Positions 1 to 10,365 of a stretch of 64,000 nucleotides of DNA are shown in pieces. Below the pieces are notes generated by a model. It was not told the DNA's origin, searched no databases, and saw nothing but the letters and a program-made list of their open reading frames with translations. Source of the DNA: Paralichthys olivaceus (lineage: Eukaryota; Chordata; Actinopteri; Pleuronectiformes; Paralichthyidae); NCBI RefSeq assembly GCF_024713975.1, contig NC_091112.1, forward strand, positions 1,592,001 through 1,656,000, read 5' to 3'. The stretch's first letter is position 1. Every line of letters begins with the position of its first letter. A program made the position numbers and the translations under genes.

Positions 1-261
1 AAATGAACTAGTTGAAAAAAGCACATCCACCATTTATACTTCACAGAAAAAATCAAAATTTAAATTTTAAATGAATATGGAAACAGCTGAGGCATCAACT
101 CTGCACATGAAGCAACTGAACCGTGGTGATGACGAATGTGTACTTATGGCCCCCTAGTGGCAACACCTGGGAAGTTCTTTACAAAACAAAGACAGACTCT
201 AAGAAATCTGTAGTGACGCAGGAGGATTGTTGAGAAATTCAAATCCAGACAAATATATTGT

Positions 262-375
262 CCACCCACACACACTAAGGGACACTAAGGGTTCAGTGCC
301 TCTCCCACTTTGTCATGCAGACTGGATTAGTTGTAAGTGGACAACCCGCTTTACCACCCGAGCCACAGCCGCCCC
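262..375 (-). repeat. tRNA-derived SINE fragment (5' end)
   Basis: Read on the minus strand, this starts with a tRNA-like head (GGGCGGCTGTGGCTCGGGTG, then GTAAAGCGGG) and runs into AGGCACTGAACCC. This layout is typical of a SINE family widespread in teleosts. The tail is missing, so it is a truncated copy. A separate copy of a related element with the usual tail lies at 8300-8505. The family assignment rests on recognition, not a database search. Confidence 0.55.
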
Positions 376-1937
376 TTAAAAAACTGTGATAACAACACGT
401 GTCACTTATTGTGTCAGTTTATTTCTCAAATGTTCTGTCACAGTTCACAACACAACTTTAAATCTGAATACAGAGCAAAATAAATTTATTTCAATGTAAA
501 TTAAATTTGAGAAATTATAATAGTGTCTAGTTTTTTTTCAGCCTTCTTATTTTCTACCGGAACCATCTAATTGTTTAAGTTTTTTTTTTAAAGTCCATTT
601 TCCCACCAGAGTTCATATTAACAGTCAAATATACATGACGGACATGAACAGGCCCACGAAACTCAAAGAATCAACAGTTTGGATCTTCAGCCGCAGAGAA
701 GCAGCTGTCTGCAGAGCTACTTCCACTGGAGTCTTTGAACCTTCAGGTACAGATGTGTGATGGAATATTTCATTTATCACTCTCACAGCAAATAAGAGAA
801 CACACGTTACAGAGAAGGTTACAGAGAAGGATCTGCTCAGACAGCATGCAGGTCGAATCGTTCAAATTTAGTTTTTAATCACACAACACATTTCTGCTTC
901 TGCTCTAACGGCAGGAGATACAGAGAGAACACGTTCAACTACACAATGATCAACTATGAACCTAAACTGGGAAGATAAAGCCACCATTGGTTACTGAATT
1001 GATTGGTGATGCAATGTGATCAGATACCGTCCCCTTCACCCTTCTGATCATGTGATCACTGGAATCAGATTTAACCCGTTGTTTGAGGCCATGGCTGCAT
1101 AATTAAATAATCAAGCAATGAATCAATCAATAAATAGATCAATAAATAGTTACTCGTGATTGTAACACTCTCATATAAAGTATATTTCAAGGTTTATCTG
1201 TGATTTCTTTCACTATTTACATCAGCACAATATACAGCACACACACAAACTCTTCACTGTTCCCACAGACACTCACACACTCTGTTTCCAAGACTCGAGC
1301 ATGGAAAAAAAAAAAATCAATTTGCTGATGCAATAGATTTGTTTTTCAAATAGGAAGTACACCGCTTTACACACATAGTTTAAATATTACTCTGTTTACA
1401 TCAACTCCATGGCTGTTACATTAATCGGAGCTGGAGGGGAAGCAGGTGAAAGCTGGGGAGCTGGTGGGTTCAATGAAAGCATCAACGTGTGGTTGCTGCA
1501 TGTTTGGGCCCTTTAAGTTGCAGGTACATACCACTGCCCGTTAGGAATAAATCTATTTGCCATTAATTGTTTTGCACTTTCCAGAAAGCCACAGATTTCT
1601 GTGCAAGATCAAATTCACTATTCTATCAAGTTGCTTTTCATAGAATGATGAAGACGAGAATGAGACTCAGTGGAGCTCGGTCAACTCATCCCATGAAACC
1701 ACTTTTAAATCCGCTAGATCTGGATTTTTATACATATCAGGCTGATAAACATGGCAGATTGTTTCCCCATCAAGTTAAATTATTGCCCAGGAATCTGGGG
1801 AAAACATCAAAATCTTACAGAAAGAAAAAGATTCCTGGATTGCCCAAAATGTAATTAGTTCTTTCTTGGTCAAAGGGCTCAAACATGTGAAACTGCACCG
1901 TGTGGTGCTTTAACACATTTCCAAATCCAACACATTG
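376..1937. other. Region downstream of the epsin gene, no gene seen
   Basis: AT-rich DNA without a convincing coding exon. The part next to 1938 is likely the 3' untranslated region of the epsin gene, but I could not fix its end. A short open frame at 1567-1854 has no recognisable domain or splice context. Confidence 0.5.
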
Positions 1938-4339
1938 TCAGAACAGGAATGGATTCTTGGTTTCCCTCACAGTCTCAATCAACCCGCTGCCCGAGAGCAG
2001 CAGCGGCGGCTGGATTGTGACTCCACCTGCGGCCTGTGGACTGGATCCAGTTTGAAGATTCCCTCCAAAGAAACTGGACTGAGCCATTCCTGTTGCCAAC
2101 AAAGCGGGGCCTGGCCAAGGATTCCCCGCAGGACATCCAGTCTGCACCAGTCCTCCACAGGGGTGCTTCATGTGAGGTCCTCCAGAAACAGGTGCTGTTG
2201 TTCTAGTTGTTGGAGCCGCCTGAAGCGTACCAAAGCCCGAATGGGACGCTCCCATAGTGTAGAACGGTAGCTGAAAATGTGGAGTTTCACTGGATGGATT
2301 AGCAGAAGATGCACCACGGGCGGGCGTAAGGGTGGCACCGAAATGACTCCCAGGTAAGGGTGATGTTTCAGGAAGGGACACCCCTGCAACAGCCCCTGAT
2401 CTGAGCACAGGGCCACATGACACGGCCCTGGCTTTGAAAGCGCCTGGGAAATTAGGAAAAGTAACGGCTGGATAGAGGGATGTGGGGGGGTGGGGGGGGG
2501 TGGGGAGGTTGTACAGTTCGAAGTATTCCAGCAAAGAGAAAATGTACCAAAGCAGAGAGAGGAGTGAGAGGAGTTATATTCCTGCTGGTTAATATACATA
2601 ACACTAATCAGGGTATAGTAGGTCTCTAATGCACACGCACACAAACGCACACACACACATCTTTTCACTACAGAACGACCACAGGGGAGGGGGGGGGGGG
2701 GGGCACACAATCACAATGAGCTTTTCCATACAAACCTATGGATAAATATTTTTCAGTCAAAGTGTCCCCTCTAAGAACTGTATATAAAGATGAATGACGT
2801 GGCAGCTCCCAAAAGTGAAGCCAAAGAAGCTTGATTGCCCCCTGGTGGCTGGCTGCAGTATCGACGAGACGATACCGTGACTGCACGATTACTTCTGCGC
2901 AGACTCTGGAGCAGAATCAAAAGCACAAGATGGATGCATCCATATCCAGGATATTTGGGCTTATTTTTTGTACAATGGGAGGAAGTGGAAATGCGTCATC
3001 CATCTTTATTTACAGTCTTTAGTCCCCACTCCTCTCTCTCTCTCTCTCTCTCCTGAGTGAAGACCTCAGACGGACAGTCGTGGAAAAGCGTTTGTAACGT
3101 CGCAGAGTGACTGATGTTTAGCGTGTCACTGATTCGTCGGGCTCGGAGGTTGATCATGCATCCACTTGATTCAAATGCACCACAAATAATTCCACATGAA
3201 GCCTTTGTCAAAAAATGGTAGTTTCCCGCAGAGTGATGCATTTTTTCGGTCCTTACCAAAAGCTTGTGTCTGGGCGGCGGGCGTGTTAGTGACGGGCTCT
3301 TGTGTGGCGTTTGAAGAACATAGATCGTCCAAGTCAATCAGCGACGCCCCCGCCGAGCCCAAGAACAGAGCAGTCTTTCTGTACATCTCTTCTTTGTGCA
3401 TTGTTAGCTTTCCTGCAATAAAATAAAGGTGCAATACTACTCTAAAAGGTGTTGTCTTTAGGGGACAGGTCAGGGAGGAAGAGAGAGCAAAGCGAAAGAG
3501 AAGGTTAATCAATTAGAATTGTTAGCAAGGCGCTGAATGAAAGATGGAGATGAAATAGAGAAACTGGAGGAAAATGTCCCACATGCAAATGATCTTTGAC
3601 AGATGCCGACAGAGACAGAGTTTAGTTTTAAAGAGTAAAAGAGTTGAGGGTGAATTTACCAACACGAAGATTTAGTTGTTTTAATCAGAACGGTTCATTA
3701 CTGAATACAAAGCAGAAGAGTGTTTGCACTTCTGAGTGATGGATGATAGCAGAAATGTGTTTGAGACAGTGTGAAGTGTGTTTTACCTGTGGCATAGCTA
3801 GTTGCATTGCTTGATTTACCCCAGGGGTCATTGGCTTTAGATGCTCCGTCTCCAAAGGGGTCATTGGATGTTGAGGAGGCTGAGGGTGGAGCAGGTGACC
3901 CCCACGCATCGTCTGTACTGGCTGGAGCTGAAGCTATGTGGATAAACAGAGCAGATACGTCAAGACACAGCAGGAACATACATATCGATTCATATTTTCA
4001 GCCTCAAGGTACTGTTAGTCTGGGATTAATTATTCTATCCTGGGGTTCTCTTTGTTGACTAAGGACAGACGGAGTCTAAACTTGTGATGAAATACTGTTC
4101 ATCACTTCTAGTAAATAACTTGAGACTCCTTGAGCCTTGGAAACACTCGCTAGATGTTCCCACATCGCAGACTGAAGTCCAGATGTGATGATTTTGGTAT
4201 CACAAGATTTACATTTGCTCCATAAAACTATAATATACGACCACTTGTTATCACAGAGGTTCTATGATGACACCTCAGACACAGCTCTAATCTACAAAGT
4301 GAATCCTGAATCTATATATATATATATATATATATATAG

Positions 4340-4370
<31 letters not shown>

Positions 4371-7300
4371 ATTACATCCCAATGTTCTAAGAAGTCTGAA
4401 AGCATTTGTTTGGTTCTAACCTGGGGCTCCCCATGGGTCATTGTCTGGTTTGGATGAGTCCCCGAATGGATCAGAATTAGCAGTGGGTGAGGTCACATCC
4501 CCCCAAGGATCTCCACTGTTTGCTTCCTTCGGAGTCGATGGTGTCTCCCAAGGATCTGACACAGTCCCAGGTGGAGAGCTGGCAGGGGCTCCCCACGCAT
4601 CTGAACTCCCCTGGGGCGATGTTGCAGAAGGAGCACTGAAGGGATCTGAGGCATCATTCTTTGGTGCAGGAGATGGAAATGCGAATGGGTCCTCTTTGGG
4701 GGGTGTAGTTGGCGCATTGAAGGCATCATCCTGTGCAGGTTTGGATGGTGCAGAGAAGGGATCCTCTTTGGGCGGTGTAGTTGGTGCAGAGAAGGTGTTA
4801 TCATTAGGGGGTGTTGTTATAATACCAAAGGGATCCTCTTCCGGAGACTTTGATGGTGCAGAGAAAGGATCCTCTTTGGACGGAGCTGTCGGTGCAGTAA
4901 AAGGGTCGTCTTGAGCAGGTTTGGTCGGTGCAGAGAAAGGATCTTCTTTAGGCGGTGACGTGGGAGCAGTGAAAGTGTCGTCTTTAGATGTTGGTGCTGT
5001 AAATGGGTCATCTTTAGGCGGTGTTGATGCTGGTGCAGTAAAGGGATCGTCTTTTGGAGTATTAAAAGGATCGTCTTTTGGGGCGTTGAACGGATCGTCT
5101 TTTGGGGCGTTGAAGGGATCGTCTTTTGGGGCGTTGAACGGATCGTCTTTTGGGGCGTTGAAGGGATCGTCTTTTGGGGCGTTGAAGGGATCGTCTTTTG
5201 GGGCGTTGAACGGATCGTCTTTTGGGGCGTTGAAGGGATCGTCTTTTGGGGCGTTGAAGGGATCGTCTTTTGGGGCGTTGAACGGATCGTCTTTTGGGGC
5301 GTTGAACGGATCGTCTTTTGGGGCATTAAAAGGATCATTGTTGGATGAACTAAAGGGATCTGCTTTATCTTTTGGAGCAGCAAATGGATCCTCCTTGTCT
5401 TTGGGTGCATTGAAGGGATCTGAACGGTCTTTTGGGGCGTTGAACGGATCATCTTTTGATGCACTAAACGGATCTGGTTCATCTTTTAGTGCTGCAAAAG
5501 AATCTTCTCCATTCTTTGGTGCAGCAAATGGATCTTCATCTGTTTTTGGTGCAGTAAATTCATCTTCAGCAGCTTTAGTTGAACCCCCCCAAGGATCACT
5601 GCTGGTTGCTTTTTCAGTGGTGTCAGGTGTCGTGGGTTTGCCCCATGGATCTGTGGCCTCTTTAGGTTCTTTGGACGCTCCCCACGCGTCTGGTTTCACC
5701 TCCTCCTCTTCCTTTTCTCCTTCCCAAGCAACAACTTTAACATTTGTGTCTTTGCCTGCATCCTCCCATTTCAGCTCATCTTCACTCAGCTTGGCCTAGA
5801 ATATTACAATAAAAACACCTTGTTTGTTCAATTTAATTGCAACTGTTATGTGATTAAGTGATTGTTGTTGAGGTCACGTATTTGTCAGACAGGACTGCTT
5901 AATATTAGTGTAGTGTTTGTGCAAATCCATCCACTTGCTACATCTAAGTGATGAACTTGTACTGAACATATACTCACTCTTCTCTCTGTTTCTTTCTTCT
6001 CAGCTTCCTGACGCAGCCGTTCCTCTTTGCGGGCGGTGAAGGAAGCAGTTAAGTCAGCCACTGAGGGAATGTTGTCTAAGGATGGAAGACCTGAGGCCCC
6101 GGCGACATAGCATGGCTTGTAGTTAGGATCCTTGACGGCATCCGAGGACGAGGCTGGTTAGAAAAGTTTAAAGAAGAATCAACTGAATTAGATTTGTCTG
6201 AGAAACACAGACGATAATGAGAATTGGAAGAAAAAAGAGGGTATTTAGCAGTGATACTTTCTGACAGAGGGTCTCACCTCCAGAACTTTTTGATGTTTTC
6301 TCTCTGGTCTTCACGGCAAAGTCTCTTTCCTCCTTTAGTTTATCTTCATCCTCCATTAGAACAAGGACAACCTTGGCCTTATCTCTTACGTTCACACCCT
6401 GCGACAGATAATAAGCTCATATTAGATATTTGGCTCAAACCACTTGAATGAAATCCAATCTAAGCCTAAAAGGTTTACCGCCACATACAGGTCATTAAAT
6501 GCCACGAAACACGTTTCACCTGATCTTTGCCATCTTTTTCCACAAAGCGGTATTCTGTGAGGGCTTTGACAATGTAGATGTTGTCTTTCATTTTCAGGAG
6601 CACACGGTCGTCACCAGTCTTCAATAGGTACTCCAGCAGCGTCAGGGACTAGTGTGGAAAGAAAACATGATAGGACAGATTATGACAAAAATATGTGAAT
6701 GGCTGACAATAAGATGAACCAGCAATCTTACAGTTTGGTTTTTAAGCAGAGATAAACACATAAGAAGTTACTCTCATGGAAGACAGCACAGTTTTAATCA
6801 TGTATCATAAGATTTAATACTAAATCAAAACAGTTAAATGTATCATGCTGCCTACTGCACATGTCTCCAGTGTTATACTGACACAGCAGAATGGTACTGA
6901 GCTCTTATTACTTATTGGACATTGGCCGAACAGTGTCCTTCACCTTCAGACTGCAGCTGAGAAAACCTCTGATGAAATTTTAATTTATCTGCCTCATGTG
7001 CACAAGTTACTGTTCACTTATGCTTTCTATTTTATTCCTGTGTCTGTCTATCGTGGGTTACCACAGAACATTTGTGACGTTTGCAGAAAAAAAAAAGATT
7101 TAAGATACATGACAGCTTTAGCACTAAAGACACTTAGTTCGCTTTTAAAAGTACAAATTGTTTACTCCATGTATATGATGCCAAGTAACAAAAACAAATG
7201 GCCAATCTGTGTAATTGAAAATGATCTGTTCCTATATATATATATATATAGACATTTCATGCATAACATCACATCCATTATAATGGCAGGGAAATCCCCC

Positions 7301-7851
7301 CTCTACGTTCCTCACCTTTTGAATGTGTCTCCAGTTCCTGTCGTCTTTCAGCCGTTTCCAGAGCATCGTCATGATTTCGTTGCAGGCCACCACATTGTAG
7401 GTCAGGTCAGAGAGGTCGGCCATCTGAGAGCTGGATGGGCCCCATGGGTCATTCGATGTAGCCTCTCTCACCTGCAGAAGAAGCAAAGTCAGCAAGTACA
7501 CGGTGTTGCAGCATAGAAGTTGGTGATGTCAGCTTATGAAGAGAAAACAGATGCTGGCGTCAGTGAGGGTTTGGCAGCAGTGTAGCAACTTCACATTGTC
7601 GCTGAAAATGGTTAGTGATCAGTTCAGATATATTATTGGCTGTGTCCTATCACATCAGCACTTTAAATTACATCTTGAATCAAACTTGCAGAGCACAACG
7701 ATCAATATTTAACGTACTGATTCAGATAACTTTATACAGAAAGATTAGACCTCACACAGAACTTGAATCTAATTTCTCGTACCTTGACCTCAGCCTCAGA
7801 GTAGTTCTGGACCAGGTTCTTTAACTGACGCCGAAGCATAGAGGACGTCAT
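1938..7851 (-). CDS. Epsin-family ENTH-domain endocytic adaptor with a DPF-repeat tail
   Basis: Nine coding exons on the minus strand: 7783-7851, 7316-7471, 6520-6648, 6278-6398, 5978-6153, 4421-5795, 3787-3933, 3257-3412 and 1938-2443. They join in frame to 944 aa; usual epsins are about 550-650 aa. Residues 1-155 form the ENTH domain, which binds PI(4,5)P2 and bends membrane. The helix-0 residues Leu6, Arg7, Arg8 and Lys11, and then Arg25, Asn30 and Arg63, are kept. The tail has DPW motifs, about 29 DPF motifs (AP-2 alpha-ear ligands), an epsin-type clathrin box (LIDLDDL, about residues 760-770) and a C-terminal NPF (ends NPFLF) for EH-domain proteins. I see no clear ubiquitin-interacting motif. 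A noncoding first exon probably ends at a GTAAGC donor at 9243-9248. The paralogue (EPN1-, 2- or 3-type) is unresolved; human gene order favours EPN1. Confidence 0.9.
2777..3016. mobile_element. MITE-like element with about 24-bp inverted ends (epsin intron)
   Basis: The left end ACTGTATATAAAGATGAATG matches the reverse complement of the right end (ACTGTAAATAAAGATGGATG). The interior has the motif GGTGGCTGGCTGCAGTAT. Parts of the same element recur at about 27470-27520 (reverse orientation) and 59985-60055, so it is a dispersed family. It has no coding capacity and is probably a non-autonomous DNA transposon. The target duplication is unclear. Confidence 0.6.
4312..4368. repeat. (AT)n microsatellite in an epsin intron
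   Basis: An almost uninterrupted run of TA dinucleotides, about 55 nt from the splice donor of the large DPF exon. Confidence 0.95.
5050..5340 (-). repeat. 24-bp in-frame coding minisatellite (DDPFNAPK array)
   Basis: Eleven or twelve tandem 24-bp units lie inside the large epsin exon, about residues 370-465. Ten consecutive units differ almost only by a silent third-base change in the proline codon of DPF (CCC or CCG), in an irregular order along the array. The flanking units are diverged (NNDPF on one side; NTPK and TAP on the other). Because the unit is eight codons, gain or loss of units keeps the frame. Confidence 0.95.
7233..7250. repeat. Short (TA)n run in an epsin intron
   Basis: Nine TA dinucleotides just downstream of ENTH exon 2. 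Confidence 0.9.
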
Positions 7852-8299
7852 GGTGTCTGAGGGGGAACCACCACAATCTGTTCAGAAAAATAATGTTAAA
7901 GCTGCAACCTCAAAAACTTGGGAAACAGAAACAGAAAGAGCCACAAATGTTCACAAACAAACTCTTGTACCTTTAGGTAAAGCCTGAATATGCTGTCAAA
8001 GTCTGATTCTTGAGTTGCTTGCTTGCAGATGCTGGCTCAGTGAGCGTTCATCCTGCTGTTCTGTCTTCAGCCTGTAGCACTGGCTTGTCTCAGGATGTCA
8101 GAAAGCAGATCCTGGCACTGCAAGGAGGCACCGGTCGACATTTAAGAAAAGAGCTGGGACGACAATGGCAAGCAAGCCATTTTGAATATCAAGCAATCAA
8201 ATTGTTTGTATGGCCTGTATTCACCAAAATCACAATTTGCCTCACGGGGCTTAACAATCTGTACAAAAAGTGTGACGTCCTTGGGTGAGGACACCAGGG

Positions 8300-8505
8300 G
8301 AAACGGTGGCTCAGAAGAAAGAGTGAATCACTCACTAACTAAAGTGATTCCACGGGCTAACCCCCAAATATTGCCCCAGACGGTTGTGTGAGAGAAAGTG
8401 CTGCACATAGATAAACTGTATAAATGTGTGTGAGTGAATGATAAATCTGTGCTGTAAAGTGCTTTGAGTGGTCTTGAAGACTAGAAAAGAGCTATACAAA
8501 TACAG
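8300..8505 (+). repeat. tRNA-derived SINE copy
   Basis: It starts ACGGTGGCTCAGAAG (tRNA-like head) and ends with GTGCTTTGAGTGGTC, then GACTAGAAAAGAGC, TATACAAATACAG. This is the familiar tail of a teleost SINE that normally reads AGCGCTATATAAATACAG. It is diverged, so old. It sits between the first (noncoding) and first coding exon of the epsin gene. Confidence 0.65.
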
Positions 8506-8749
8506 ATTGCAATATATATATGTCATTTAGAGACAGACAGATAGATAGATAGATAGAGAAAGAGATAGCACACAAAACTGTCAAACACAACAGGATAACA
8601 GTAATAAGAGATCACTGCACCGTAAAGAAGTATGTGCCAATGGAGACATTAACATCAGATAAGACCGTGTCAAGCAAAAATCCAGAGACATAACAATGTT
8701 TAAAGCGTTTGTGCAAATAGAGAATATAGTGAGAGTGAAGAAGACACGG

Positions 8750-9400
8750 AGGAATACGTCCCCGGCAGCTGCAGAGTGGTAGAAGTGACGGGTTGTGTCC
8801 GCGTGTCAGACACCATCACTGCGACAGATCCTCCTCTGCGCTAGCTCTGTGGCTAAGCTACAAGCTAGTTAGCTGCCAGCATCCTGGGACTAGTGGGTGA
8901 GAATCTGAGCCAGAGCCTCGTTCACACAGCTGGAGGATAGACAGCGTGTGAGTGTGCGTGTGAGTGTGCGTGTCAGAGTGTGTGTTAGTGTGTCGACGCG
9001 CTCGTGAACAACGTGTGTGAGGAGTTTCGTGTTTTCAGGACCTGGGACAGCGACGAGCAGCGGACGTCAACAAGGCTAACGCTAGCGAGGCTAGCAGCAA
9101 TTAGCTTAAGTAGCGGACTTTAGCAAACGCTGTGGGGGGGTTTGAGTCGAGACACAGCCGCGGGTTTCCGTTCAGAGTGACGCCCACCGACCTCCAGTAT
9201 CCTCCCGTGTCAGAAACGTGTGTTTACGGTGAAATCAGAGGCGCTTACCGCCGAGTGGATCTTCAGGAGCCTTCGAGGAGACGACGCGAAGCAGCGACTT
9301 CCGCTTCCGCTGTTTTCAGCACCTGCGAGCGGCGGGTTGCCAGATCTGACGGAGGAGAGGCAGCAAATTAGAGCAGAGATCCTGCAAACGTCGAATTAAC
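8750..9400 (-). promoter_or_regulatory. Probable epsin promoter and noncoding first exon
   Basis: This is a CpG-richer stretch among AT-rich surroundings. On the minus strand a good donor (GGCG|GTAAGCG, GT at 9247-9248) could close a noncoding exon starting near 9350. It would splice to the acceptor CCCTCAG just before 7856, five bases ahead of the epsin start codon. No TATA box is seen. The exact start site is unknown. Confidence 0.45.
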
Positions 9401-10340
9401 ATCAGCGGGAGTTTAATACATTTATCCCTCTTGGTATTTAAGATTATTTCATATTGAAAACAGTAGATGTGAGGATGTCAAACATGTGGACATGGACCCA
9501 GAGGAGTTTGCAAATATGTTTTAAACCTGAATGTGTTTACATTTCGAAAAATGAACTATGCCGAATTAGCTAATAGCAGCACGTGTTTGCTAAGAAACAA
9601 CACAAGTACTGACAACTGCCAGTGAATCACTGTGAAACTGAAGAGAAGGCAGAAACACGATCATTCCAAAGGCAGGTTCTGAAGTGATGTTTTCCCCTGA
9701 TTTGAATATTGATCTATTGGTGATTTATTTATTAAGATATTGATGTTAGTCCATGTTGGATGTTAGACTGAGATAATTATATCATATCATATCATTAAAT
9801 TCATGTTATTTGCCCAACAACAGAAAAAGCTGCAACACTGGCTGCAAAATCCACCCCCCCCCCCCCCCCCCCCCCACGACTCATTTTATTTATTTATTTA
9901 CTTATTTATTTGTATTGTGGCTAAAATATATTTTTAAATATTTCAACCAATCATGCATCTTTTATTACGACACGGCAAAATAGTTCTTGCGATATAGAGG
10001 ATGGCAAAACTGGTTGGAAATCCACATTTCTTCAAAATATGTATTTTTATTTTATAACATTAATTTTGCTCTAACTTAATATCCTGTTATACCAACCAAT
10101 CCTGCATCTTTTATCCTGATCATTGAAAATATATAAACATGAATCTATAATATAAAAATCTAAACACACTGACTGTAAATCCACACAACTCTGCAAGACA
10201 CATTTTATTAATCATATAAAAATAATAATAGTTTATAAATCAATGACAGTAAGAAAACGTGTCACACACACACTCTCTCTCTCTCTCTCTGTCACACACA
10301 CACACACACGCTGAATAAATGAGTCACAACTCCCACATCA
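9401..10340. other. Spacer between divergent epsin and necap1 genes
   Basis: About 1 kb of mostly AT-rich DNA. It has a poly-C run at 9854-9875, followed by (TTTA)n, and (CT)n/(CA)n tracts at about 10264-10310. No gene is seen. Any shared regulation of the two clathrin-adaptor genes would have to lie here or in the flanking CpG-rich ends. Confidence 0.6.
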
Positions 10341-10353
10341 ATAACAGTGGAGC

Positions 10354-10365
10354 CAAGATGGCGGC
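10354..10365 (+). promoter_or_regulatory. YY1-type motif over the necap1 start codon
   Basis: CAAGATGGCGGC matches the classic YY1 consensus and contains the initiating ATG of necap1. YY1 sites at or just after the transcription start are common in TATA-less housekeeping genes. No TATA box is seen upstream. Confidence 0.5.

Noticed and set aside
1567-1854. 95-codon plus-strand frame
   Set aside because: No domain, no splice partners, in the probable epsin 3' region.
4921-5799. Long plus-strand open frame (292 codons) opposite the epsin DPF exon
   Set aside because: The 24-bp repeat has no stop in several frames, so it opens shadow frames. The minus-strand frame has the ENTH context, splice phases and DPF/DPW motifs.
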